From positions 1 through 8,555 of the forward strand of contig JAGSPQ010000421.1 in assembly GCA_018262385.1 (NCBI GenBank): 8,555 bases of DNA, written 5' to 3'. Source of the DNA: Myxococcaceae bacterium (GTDB lineage: Bacteria > Myxococcota > Myxococcia > Myxococcales > Myxococcaceae). The notes beneath the pieces were generated by a model. It was not told the DNA's origin. It saw nothing but the letters and a program-made list of their open reading frames with translations, and ran no database searches. The translations under genes and the position numbers were made by a program. Of this stretch, positions 1-6,966 are shown piece by piece (the first letter of the stretch is position 1; every line of letters starts with the position of its first letter).

Positions 1-668
1 TCCTTCGCGTCGGCGGGCGAGAACTTCCAGTTCTTCTCGGCCAGTTCGATGCGCTCCAGGAAACGCCGCTTCTGCTCCTTCCGGGACACGTTCAGGAAGA
101 ACTTCCGGATCACGAAGCCGTTCCGGCTCAGGTAGCGTTCGAAGCCGTTGATGTCTTCGAACCGCTCCTTCCAGATGCGCTTCCCGACGAGGCCGGGCGG
201 CAGCTTCTGCCTCCGGAGGAACTCGGGGTGCACGCGCACCACGAGGGTCTCCTCATAGTACGAGCGGTTGAAGATCCCGATGCGGCCGCGCTCGGGCAAC
301 GCGCGCATCGACCGCCAGAGGAAGTCGTGATCGAGCTCCTCGTGAGACGGCTGCTTGAAGGAATAGACCTGGCAGCCCTGGGGATTGAGGCCCGACGTCA
401 CGTGCTTGATCGTCCCGTCCTTGCCGGCGGCGTCCATCGCCTGGAACACCAGCAGCACCGCCCAGCGGTTTTGCGCATAGAGCTTGTCCTGCTCTTCGGC
501 GAGCCACTGGACGCCGCGGGCCAGCAGTTCCTTCGCCTCCGGTTTCGATTCGGAGTCGAGCGCGCCGGTGTCTTCCGGGTCGAAGTCGTTCAGGTGGAAG
601 TTCTTGCCCTTGTCGACCCGGTACGGCGCGACGAAGCGGCGGACTGCGGCGATCACCTTGCGCTGCAC
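1..668 (-). CDS. ppk2: Polyphosphate kinase 2 family phosphotransferase (3' end beyond window)
   Basis: Cytosolic enzyme of the PPK2 family, which transfers phosphate between polyphosphate and nucleotides. About 222 codons are visible; the C-terminus lies outside the window. The P-loop is clear: [13 protein letters not shown] at residues 75-87 (Walker A type). The Walker-B-like segment [12 protein letters not shown] follows at 129-140, and a basic lid-like stretch ([16 protein letters not shown]) comes near 190-205. The N-terminal '[20 protein letters not shown]' stretch resembles the polyphosphate:nucleotide phosphotransferase branch rather than exopolyphosphatase or PPK1. I chose GTG at 668 because a GAGG (675-678) sits 6 bases upstream. 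An in-frame TTG at 701 would add 11 residues but has no ribosome site, and a stop lies just beyond it. The gene is 68 bases downstream of czcC on the same strand, but nothing in the sequence ties it to metal efflux. AMP versus ADP preference cannot be told. No frameshift is seen. Confidence 0.93.
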   Translation of the reverse strand, partial: MQRKVIAAVRRFVAPYRVDKGKNFHLNDFDPEDTGALDSESKPEAKELLARGVQWLAEEQDKLYAQNRWAVLLVFQAMDAAGKDGTIKHVTSGLNPQGCQVYSFKQPSHEELDHDFLWRSMRALPERGRIGIFNRSYYEETLVVRVHPEFLRRQKLPPGLVGKRIWKERFEDINGFERYLSRNGFVIRKFFLNVSRKEQKRRFLERIELAEKNWKFSPADAK

Positions 669-684
669 GGCGGACCTCGGGTGC

Positions 685-699
685 GAAGAGCCACTCTTC
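685..699. repeat. Small perfect inverted repeat between czcC and ppk2
   Basis: GAAGAG-CCA-CTCTTC is a 6-bp perfect stem with a 3-base loop, centred 24 bases upstream of the chosen ppk2 GTG and 38 bases after the czcC stop. No T-run follows on the minus strand, so it is not a convincing intrinsic terminator. It may be a weak hairpin, a regulatory site or chance. Confidence 0.35.
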
Positions 700-736
700 A
701 ATGGCTAACGGGCACCGCCGGCACGCGCCGTTCCCG

Positions 737-1963
737 TCACCGGGCCGGAACGGACCCCACCACCCGCAGCAGCCGGGCCTCTGCCGCGTTCAGCTCCTCG
801 AGGGTCTCGATGTGTCCCCGTCGCGCCTCGAGGGTCTGCCGCTGGATCAGCAGCAGCTGGAGGAAGTCGACCTTGCCGGCCTGGTAGGCCGCGGTGACGA
901 GCTCGGTGTTCTCCTCCATCGCCTTGAGCACCTCTCCGGCGTAGGCCTCGGCGGCGACCGACGCCGCGCGATACCGGCTGAGGGCCATCGCAACCTCGAC
1001 CTCGATCTGGAGCGAGAGCGAGCTCACCGCCTGCTCGGCCTGGAGCAGCCGCCCCGCCGCCACGCCGCGCGCCGCCTGGTGCTGATTGAAGACCGGCAGC
1101 TCGAAACCGATCGTTCCCTGAACGAGGTGCGCGTCCTCCTCCTTGCCGTAGCGGATCCCGAGCCGGGGGCTGGGGAGCCATTCCCGCGCGGCGAGGCGCT
1201 GGTCGGCGCGGGCGGCCTCGAGCTCGGCGCGGGCGGCGCGAAGGTCGGGCCGCTGCGCGAGCGCGCGCGCCACCAGGGCCGGCTCGTCGGCCGATCGGTC
1301 AGCGGCGGGCTTCACCGTGCCGGCGAGCACGAGCGCTTCCGGCCGAAGCCCGGCGAGCAGCGCGAGCGCGCCGTGCGACTGGACCTGGTGCTGCTGGGCG
1401 AGGGCGAGCTCCCGCGCGGCGCGGCCGATCTCCACCCGCGCGGTGTTGACCTCGATGCGGGTGGCGCCGCCGGCGGCAAAGCGTTCCTCGGCGGCCTTCA
1501 GCGAGGAAAGGCAGAGCGCGCGGCCGGCTTCGCTCAAGCGCAGCAGCTGCTCCGCCGCCAGGGCCCGGCCGAAGGCCTCGCGCACGTCGGCGGTCACCGC
1601 GAGCTGCAGACCGTCTCGGCGCGCCTCGCTCGCCGACAGCGTGGCCTGGGCCGAGTCCTTCCGGGCGCCGCGCTGGCCGAACACCTCGAGCCGCTGCTCG
1701 AGGCCGAGGTCGAGCTCCAGCGACGGAGCGCGCGGCGAGACCCGGGCTCCGATCGCGGCGGTCAGCTCGGGGTTGGTCTGAAGGAGCAGCGAAGCCCCGT
1801 CCAGCTTCGCGCGGGCCACTGCCACTTCGGCGCGCACCGCGACGAGCGCTGGATTGCGTTCCAGCGCGCTGCGGGTGGCTTCTGCCAGGGTGATCGGCTC
1901 GGCGGCGTCGGCGCCGAAGGAGACCAGCAGCGCGAGCACCGCGAAGAGTTTCAAGGCGGGCAT
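737..1963 (-). CDS. czcC: CzcC-type outer-membrane factor of heavy-metal RND efflux pump
   Basis: Outer-membrane channel of the TolC/OEP superfamily, heavy-metal CzcC branch; it should trimerise and dock with the CzcB adaptor to form the exit duct. The 408 residues match the usual family length. A Sec signal peptide is visible (basic start, hydrophobic LFAVLALLVSF, cleavage near residues 18-21 at ADA/AEP). It is followed by the typical 'ITLAEATRSALERNPAL' opening of the first OEP repeat. Two alpha-hairpin repeats rich in Ala/Glu/Arg follow, the second opening near 'QRPDLRAARAELEAAR', with 'GTIGFELPVFNQHQA' as the usual beta/turn landmark. The C-terminal 'AYQAGKVDFLQLLLIQR' is also typical of CzcC. 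ATG at 1963 lies 1 base after the czcA stop, with GAGGG 8 bases upstream, so it is translated as part of the czcBAC operon. This is the only one of the three pump genes with no visible damage. No lipobox is seen. Confidence 0.9.
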   Translation of the reverse strand: MPALKLFAVLALLVSFGADAAEPITLAEATRSALERNPALVAVRAEVAVARAKLDGASLLLQTNPELTAAIGARVSPRAPSLELDLGLEQRLEVFGQRGARKDSAQATLSASEARRDGLQLAVTADVREAFGRALAAEQLLRLSEAGRALCLSSLKAAEERFAAGGATRIEVNTARVEIGRAARELALAQQHQVQSHGALALLAGLRPEALVLAGTVKPAADRSADEPALVARALAQRPDLRAARAELEAARADQRLAAREWLPSPRLGIRYGKEEDAHLVQGTIGFELPVFNQHQAARGVAAGRLLQAEQAVSSLSLQIEVEVAMALSRYRAASVAAEAYAGEVLKAMEENTELVTAAYQAGKVDFLQLLLIQRQTLEARRGHIETLEELNAAEARLLRVVGSVPAR

Positions 1964-1964
1964 G

Positions 1965-4824
1965 TCAGTGGCCCTCGCTCGGCACGGGGGGAGGCGGCGC
2001 GAACAGCGCGTAGAGGACAGGGAGCACCAGCAGGGTGAGCAGCGTCGAGAACAGCAGGCCGCCCACCACCACCGTGGCGAGCGGCCGCTGGACCTCGCCT
2101 CCCACGCCGGTGTTGAGGGCCATCGGGAGGAAGCCGAACGCCGCCACCGCCGCCGTCATCAGCACCGGCCGAAGCCGGGTGACTGCTGCCTCGCGAATCG
2201 CCTCACCGAGGGGCACGCCGCCCTCGAGCAGGTGGCGGATTCTCGAGACGAGGACCATGTCGCCCAGCACCGCCACTCCGGACAAGGCGATGAAGCCGAC
2301 CGCCGCGGAGATCGAGAACGGCAACCCCCGCGCGAGCAGGGCCAGCACGCCGCCCGCCATCGCGAAGGGCACGCCGGCGAAGATCCGCACCGCATCCAGC
2401 CAGCGGCGGTAGGTGAGGTAGAGCAGGGCGAAGACCAGCAGCAGCGCGATCGGCACCACGATCAGCAGCCGGTTTCGCGCGTGCTCGAGGTTCTCGAACT
2501 GGCCGCCGTAGCGCAGGTAGTAGCCCGCCGGGAGCTCGACCTGCGCGCCCAGGGTGGCCCGCACCTCGTCGACGAAGCCCCCGAGGTCGCGCCCCCGCAC
2601 GTTGGCCTGGACGACCAGCCGGCGCTTGCCCCACTCGCGCTGGACGGTGGTCGGCCCGGCGCTCTCGCGGAAGGTGGCCAACCTGCCCAGGGGCACCCGC
2701 TCGCCGCCCGGGGCGCTGACGATGATCGAGGCGAGGCGCTCGGGGTCGTCTCGCCAGGCGGGGTCCAGCCGCACCGCCAGGTCGAACCGGCGCTCTCCCT
2801 CGCGCACTTCGCCGGCGTGCCGCGTCCCGATCGCTTCGACGACGTTCAGCACCTCTCGCGCCGGGATGCCGTAGCGGGCGATCGCCTGGCGATCCACCCG
2901 CACCTCGAACACCGGCTGCCCGGTGACCTGCTCGACGCTGACGTCGGTCGCGCCCCGCACCTGCTTCAGCACCGTCTCGATCTCCCGGGCCTTCGCCTTG
3001 AGCAGGTCCAGATCGTCGCCGAACACCTTGATCCCGAGGTCGCCGCGAACGCCGGCGATCATCTCGTTCACCCGCATCTCGATCGGCTGCAGGAACGCCA
3101 TCCGCATCCCGGGCAGGTCGGCCAGCTCGGCCTTCAGCTCGCCCACCAGCGCTTCCTGGCTCGATGCGCGCTTCCAGCCCTCGCGGGGCTTGAGCGTGAC
3201 GAACACGTCCGACAGCTCGAGCCCCATCGGATCGGTCGCGACCTCCGCGGTGCCGGTGCGCGTCCACACCCGGGACACTTCATCGGGGAACTTCTGGAGG
3301 AGCACCTTCTCGATCCGTCCTCCGTAGCGAATCGACTCGGACAGCGAGACCTCGGCGAGGCGCACGGTGTTGATCACGATCGTGCCCTCCGACAGCCGGG
3401 GGACGAACTCGCTGCCCAGCTGGGTGGCGGCCCCGAGCCCGAGGGCGACGACGAGGCCCGCGCCGGCCAGCACCGCCTGCCGGTGGGCCAGCGCCCAGGC
3501 GAGCACCGGCCGGTAGGCGCGCTCGAGCTGGCGCACCAGCCACGGGCTCTGGTGAACCCCGCCGCCTTTGCCGAGGGCCAACGAAGCCAGCACCGGCATC
3601 AGCGTCATCGAGAGGATGACCGAGCCGAGCAGCGCGAAGATCACGGTCAGCGCCATCGGGCGGAACAGCTTCCCCTCGACCCCGGTGAGGGCGAGGATCG
3701 GTAGGTACACCACCATGATGATCAGCTCGCCGAACAGGGTCGGCCGGCGCACCTCGACCGCGGCGTCGCGCACGATCTCGAGCACGCTTGTTCCGCGCGC
3801 CCCTTCCGCGAGCCTTCGCTCGGAGTTCTCGACCAGGATCACCGAGCTGTCGACCACCATCCCGAAGTCGATCGCTCCGAGGGACATCAGGGTTCCGGCG
3901 ATCCCCGTGGCCAGCATCGCGTTGAACGCAAACAGCAAGGAGAGCGGAATCGCCGAGGCGACGATCAGGCCGGCGCGCAGGTTTCCGAGGAAGACGAAGA
4001 GGATCGCGATCACCAGCAGCGCCCCCTCGAGCAGGTTGGTCTTCACCGTCGACAGCACCTGATCGACGAGCTCGGTGCGCTGGTAGACCGTCTCGACGAT
4101 CACGTCTTTGGGCAGCGACGCCCGCAGCTCGTCCAGGCGCCGCGCGAGCGCGTCGGTGACCCGGTGAGAGTTCTCGCCGATGGTCATGAAGCCGAGGCCG
4201 AGGATCACCTCGCCTTCTCCGTCCGCGGTGGTGGCGCCCCGCCTCGTCTCGCGGCCGACCTCGACCCGCGCCACGTCCCGCACCCGCACCGGCACGCCTG
4301 CGCGCGCCGCGATCACGACCTCCTCGATCGAGGACTGCCCGTCGAGGACGCTGACCCCGAGGACCAGGCTCGAGCCGCCGCCCTGCTCGAGGATGCCGCC
4401 GCCGACGTTGGCGTTGTTCGCCTCCAGCGCGCCGTAGAGATCTCCGAGCGAGAGGTCGAACTTGCGCAGGCTGTCGGGGTTGACCAGCACGTGCCACTGC
4501 TTCTGCGCGCCGCCCCAGGCGTTGATCTCGGCGACTCCCGGCACGCTGCGCAGCTGCGGGGCGATCAGGTAGTCGTGCAGCGTCCGCAGCTCTTCGAGCG
4601 AGTGGTGCTTGCTGCGCACCAGGTAGTGGAAGACCTCTCCCAGTCCGGTCGCGACCGGCCCGAGAGTCGGGCGGCCCACCTCGCTCGGCAGCCGGGCCGC
4701 GCCCATCCGCTCGGACACCACCTGCCGGGCGAACCACAGGTCGGTGTCGTCGCGCCAGCGCGGCGCTGGCCCCCAGCACCACCCACCGGTGGCGCAGCGA
4801 GAGGTCGATGATCCAGGCGAGCAC
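1965..4824 (-). CDS. czcA: CzcA-type heavy-metal RND permease, 5' end damaged (deletion plus frame change)
   Basis: Inner-membrane proton/metal antiporter of the heavy-metal RND family. An open frame of 918 residues runs from GTG 4721 to TGA 1965. It contains the TM4 signature DFGMVVDSSVILVEN, with proton-relay acidic residues D285, D291 and E298 (numbered from 4721) at the family's 6- and 7-residue spacing, and 'GLGEVFHYLV' and 'GLGFMTIGENSHRV', as in CzcA relatives. The natural start is not in this frame: GTG at 4824 begins MLAWIIDLSLRHRWVVLGASAALA, a typical CzcA N-terminus with the first half of TM1. At about 4751-4757 the sequence jumps, out of frame, to 'DDTDLWFARQVVSERM', normally near residue 95. 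About 70 codons (rest of TM1 and first part of the PN1 subdomain) are missing, and the frames differ by one. As given, a working pump is unlikely. The gene starts 2 bases after the czcB stop. The substrate is probably Zn/Cd/Co-type divalent cations (inference). Confidence is high for the family and lower for function. Confidence 0.88.
4751..4757 (-). other. Deletion/frameshift junction in czcA
   Basis: On the minus strand the frame starting at 4824 reads CzcA-like up to ...GCC GCG CTG GCG. CzcA-like sequence then resumes at GAC GAC ACC GAC CTG TGG, in a frame offset by one. If this is a single event, the lost length is 3n+2 bases, around 209-212 by comparison with remembered family spacing. 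Short GCGC/CGC motifs flank the joint, so a microhomology-mediated loss or an assembly collapse are both possible. Confidence 0.75.
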
Positions 4825-4826
4825 CG

Positions 4827-6448
4827 CTACTTGCCCTCGCCTTCGTCGCAGCAGCCGGCGCCGATCGAGTCCTTGAGGATCTCGGTCTTGAGCAGGAACG
4901 CTCCGGTGGTGACCACCTCGTCACCCGCCGAGAGCCCGCGGACGATCTCGACCTGCTGGTCGTTGCCGGCGCCCAGCTCGACCGAGACCGGCTCGAACAG
5001 CGCGTTCGACTTCCGCACGAACACCAGCGGCCGCCCCTGCGCGCGCTGCACTGCCTCGCGCGGGACGAGCAGGGCCTGGTGGGCGGCCGCGACCTCGAGC
5101 TGCGCCCGGAAGAACGTGCCGGCGCGCAGACTGCGGTCGGGGTTCGGCAGGTCGACCCGGACGCGGACCGTCCGGCTCTGGGCGTCGACCACCGGAGAGA
5201 TCAGCCCCACCTTCCCCTCGCGCTTCTCGCCGCGCAGGCCGTCGAACACGAAGTTCACCCGCTGCCCGGGACGCACCGATGGGGCGTCGGCCTCGGGGAC
5301 GTCCAGCAGCGCCCACAGGATCGCAGGGTCGGCGACCGAGACGAGGATCTGGCCGGCCGCCGCGGTTCGCCCCGAGATCGCGTCGCGGGACACGACGACG
5401 CCGGGGAAGGGCGCCGTCAGCAGGTAGCGCCCGTCGGAGCCGAGGCGGGCCCCTCCGCCGGCGGCCCGGATCGCGGCCAGCGCGCTCGCCTGCTCGGCCT
5501 TCGTCTCGGACAACACCCGCTGGGCCTCGTCGACATCGCGGGCGCTGCTGACTCCGGAGGCGCGCAGCTTCTCTTCCCGCGCCACTGCCGCTTCGGCCGC
5601 CGCGAGCCGCGCGGTGGCGCTCTGGGCCCTGGCCTGCGCCGCGCCGACCTGGGAAGAGGCGAGGGCGAGCAGCGACTGCCCCGCCGTCACTTCCTGCCCC
5701 ACGTCGACCTGCACCTCGAGCACCAGCGCGTCGCCGGGCGAGGAGAGCTGAGCGAGGCGATCCTGGTTGAAGCCGAGCCGGCCGGTGACGTCGACGCTCT
5801 GGGCGAAGCGCTGCGGGGTCAGCCGGACCGTCTGGATCCCCGCCTCCCGGGCGGTGTCCGCGGAAGCGAGGCGGACCCTGGTCCCTTCGGTCGCGAAGGT
5901 CGGCGGCTCTTCACCCGCGGCCTTCACCAGCTCGGGGTTGCAGATCGGGCAGACCGATTTCGGAAAGCCATGCTCGCGGCAGTAGTCGCCCGCCTCGATG
6001 AATCGGGCGACCAGCTTCGGGTTGCAGCGGGTGCACTTCGATTCCGGCACCGCGTGCTCCTTGCACCAGTCCTTCGCGGCCCCCGGCGGGTCGAAGGTCC
6101 GCCTCGGATTGCACTTCAGGCACAGCGACTCCGGCACGCCGTGCTCGGCACACCAGTCGCCCTGGGACTTGTAGACCTCGGCGAGGTCCGGGTTGCATTG
6201 GGTGCACAGCTCCGCCGGCACGCGGTGCTCACAGAGCGCGACGGCGGCCGCGGTGGCGCTGACCCCGGCGTCCGGCCTGGCGGCTCGAGCTTCGGGTTAC
6301 AGCGGGCGCACAGGGACTTCGTGACGCCGTGCTCGCACTTCTCGGCCTTCTTCGCCGGTGCGGGGTCGGCGGCTCTGGGCGCCTCGGCGAGGGCGACGGA
6401 GGTGAGCGCGAATGAGACGACGACAGCCAACGAGCGGAAAGAGCGCAT
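4827..6448 (-). CDS. czcB: CzcB-type periplasmic adaptor with N-terminal five-fold Cys/His repeat (one-base frameshift near codon 55)
   Basis: Membrane-fusion (HlyD/CzcB) adaptor joining CzcA to CzcC. The uninterrupted frame spans 4827-6221 (464 residues from a GTG), but the true start is ATG 6448. GGAG (6455-6458) lies 6 bases upstream of it, and it encodes a Sec signal peptide (MRSFRSLAVVVSF...SVALAEA) and the first Cys repeat. The two frames join if one base is restored near 6278-6286, giving about 540 residues. Next come the Cys/His repeats (5934-6337). The adaptor core follows: 'SSPGDALVLEVQVDVGQEVTAGQSL' lipoyl half, an Ala/Glu-rich coiled-coil hairpin (QARAQSATARLAAAEAAVA...SETKAEQASALAAI), the second half 'YLLTAPFPGVVVSRDAISG', a beta-barrel (VRPGQRVNFVFDG), and the proximal domain ending in GAGCCDEGEGK. 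The tail contains a Cys pair (C457-C458 of the 464-residue frame). The gene is first in the tight czcBAC block. A role in metal capture by the repeats is inferred, not shown. Confidence 0.88.
5934..6337 (-). repeat. Protein-level tandem repeat: five Cys/His units in the CzcB N-terminus
   Basis: Five units of 27-29 residues share the pattern C-(x)-E-H-x-[VF]-[PT]-x-x-x-C-x2-C-N-P. They read CEHGVTKSLCARCNP, CEHRVPAELCTQCNP, WCAEHGVPESLCLKCNP, WCKEHAVPESKCTRCNP and YCREHGFPKSVCPICNP. Each has three Cys and one His, 15 Cys and 5 His in all, a set that could bind a soft or borderline metal. The frameshift falls between units 1 and 2. DNA identity between units is modest, so this is an old amplification under selection for the ligands rather than a fresh DNA repeat. 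Confidence 0.85.
6278..6286 (-). other. Single-base frameshift in czcB
   Basis: From ATG 6448 the frame is good to ...CARCNPKLE. After it, the sensible frame (ARPDAGVSATAAAVALCEHR) is offset by one base. Adding one base after GAG at 6284-6286 joins both halves into a continuous, repeat-containing protein. Without it, the 6448 frame continues as low-complexity Pro/Arg/Ser sequence and stops near 6116. The lesion lies in a GC-rich GAGCCGCC context, where indel errors are common. Confidence 0.75.
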
Positions 6449-6454
6449 GGGGTT

Positions 6455-6472
6455 CTCCGGGCGTAACGCCCG
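6455..6472 (-). promoter_or_regulatory. Hairpin abutting the czcB ribosome binding site
   Basis: On the minus strand CGGGCG-TTA-CGCCCG (6472-6458) is a perfect 6-bp GC stem with a 3-base loop. Its last base is the first G of the GGAG Shine-Dalgarno (6455-6458), which lies 6 bases before ATG 6448. In the mRNA the stem would partly mask or stack on the ribosome site, so it may tune translation of the adaptor. It could also be a protein-binding site. No regulator is encoded in the window. Confidence 0.45.
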
Positions 6473-6540
6473 ATGACAGGCAGGTGAGACGACCGGCGCG
6501 GCTGCGCGGTCGCGATGGAGAGGTGGGGAACCGAGCAACG

Positions 6541-6588
6541 GAAGCAGACGCGCGCCGCACGGCCTCGCGCGGACCCACGTCTGCCTTC
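6541..6588 (-). repeat. Long imperfect inverted repeat between the Cys-rich miniprotein and czcB
   Basis: Outer arms GCAGACG (6544-6550) and CGTCTGC (6578-6584) pair perfectly and extend by GAA/TTC past a one-base bulge. Inner arms CGCGC (6551-6555) and GCGCG (6567-6571) continue the stem across an asymmetric internal loop. It begins 12 bases after the miniprotein stop and ends about 93 bases before czcB. There is no U-run after it, so a classical terminator is doubtful. It may be an attenuator or mRNA-processing structure that sets the ratio of miniprotein to pump. Confidence 0.45.
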
Positions 6589-6599
6589 GAGAGGGGGAA

Positions 6600-6893
6600 C
6601 TACGCTCTGGGCGGATGGAAGATGTCGGGGTTGACCGCGGCCAGCACCGGCTCGTCGACCCGCACCACCACGTCGGCCTCGACCACGACAATCAGCGGGC
6701 TCAGCACCAACCCAGTCAGCGTCGCCACCCGCACGGTGCAGCATTCACAAGGGGTCGTGCAGGTCGCGCAGTCGGCGCAGCCGCCTTCTTCCTCTGCGCA
6801 GTCCTCGAACGCGTCGAGGGCCGTCGCCACCTGGGGAGCCAGCGAGCCCATCAGGGCCAGGACCAACGCCAGCATGCGCAGCGGGGACGACAT
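6600..6893 (-). CDS. Small exported cysteine-rich protein, family not recognised
   Basis: A 97-residue product that I cannot assign to a named family. It has a clear Sec signal peptide (MSSPLR, then hydrophobic MLALVLALMGSLAP, cleavage near ATA at 23-25). The cysteine cluster C-x6-C-x2-C-x2-C-x3-C-x-C-C lies at residues 32-52, seven Cys within 21 positions, with acidic residues (EDCAEEE) in front. A hydrophobic beta-rich stretch follows (TLTGLVLSPLIVVVEADVVVRV), and the tail is NPDIFHPPRA. It is 151 bases upstream of czcB on the same strand and 73 bases downstream of the TlpA-like gene. Small periplasmic proteins such as CzcI occur next to czc genes and often end in Pro/Arg-rich tails, so a metal-sensing or metal-buffering role is a reasonable inference. 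The ATG at 6893 has no good Shine-Dalgarno; an ATG at 6875 (residue 7) would keep the signal peptide and is an alternative. Confidence 0.7.
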   Translation of the reverse strand: MSSPLRMLALVLALMGSLAPQVATALDAFEDCAEEEGGCADCATCTTPCECCTVRVATLTGLVLSPLIVVVEADVVVRVDEPVLAAVNPDIFHPPRA

Positions 6894-6902
6894 CGGCGTT
6901 CA

Positions 6903-6939
6903 GGTTTAGCTGGGGCGTCCGCGCGCCGTCAACGGACGC
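6903..6939 (-). promoter_or_regulatory. Candidate sigma-70-like promoter with overlapping inverted repeat upstream of the Cys-rich gene
   Basis: On the minus strand TTGACG (6927-6932) and TAAACC (6903-6908) are separated by 18 bases, a fair -35/-10 pair. The -35 lies in the centre of a perfect inverted repeat GCGTCCG-N11-CGGACGC (6915-6921 and 6933-6939), as expected for a repressor or activator operator. The -10 is only 9 bases from ATG 6893, so the transcript would be leaderless, or translation would start at 6875. The repeat could instead be a hairpin at the end of the upstream gene, but no T-run follows. Confidence 0.4.
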
Positions 6940-6966
6940 ACACGGAGGAACACGGCTGTAGCGCGT

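Noticed and set aside
669..736. Intrinsic terminator after the czc operon
   Set aside because: Short GC hairpins are present but none is followed by a T-run on the minus strand.
701..2038. A 445-codon plus-strand open frame opposite czcC
   Set aside because: It is compositionally odd (Arg/Gly/Glu-rich) and exactly antisense to a complete CzcC gene with a signal peptide; no independent start signal.
1854..3704. A 616-codon open frame on the plus strand opposite czcA
   Set aside because: The product is His/Arg/Gln/Ala-rich without domains, and is antisense to a clearly homologous CzcA frame. Such long antisense frames are normal in very GC-rich DNA.
4741..4824. Programmed frameshifting as an explanation for the czcA frame change
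   Set aside because: A frameshift alone cannot supply the roughly 70 missing codons, including the end of TM1, and no slippery heptamer is visible at the joint.
4565..4924. A 119-codon minus-strand frame spanning the czcB-czcA junction
   Set aside because: It is out of frame with both genes and shows only scrambled Arg/Ser/Pro sequence. It does not bridge the czcA lesion in a meaningful way.
5079..6476. A 465-codon plus-strand open frame opposite czcB
   Set aside because: Shadow of the adaptor gene; the protein is low-complexity and has no recognisable fold.
6229..6744. A 171-codon minus-strand frame over the intergenic region between the miniprotein and czcB
   Set aside because: It overlaps two better supported coding starts in other frames and reads as low-complexity Arg/Ser/Pro sequence.
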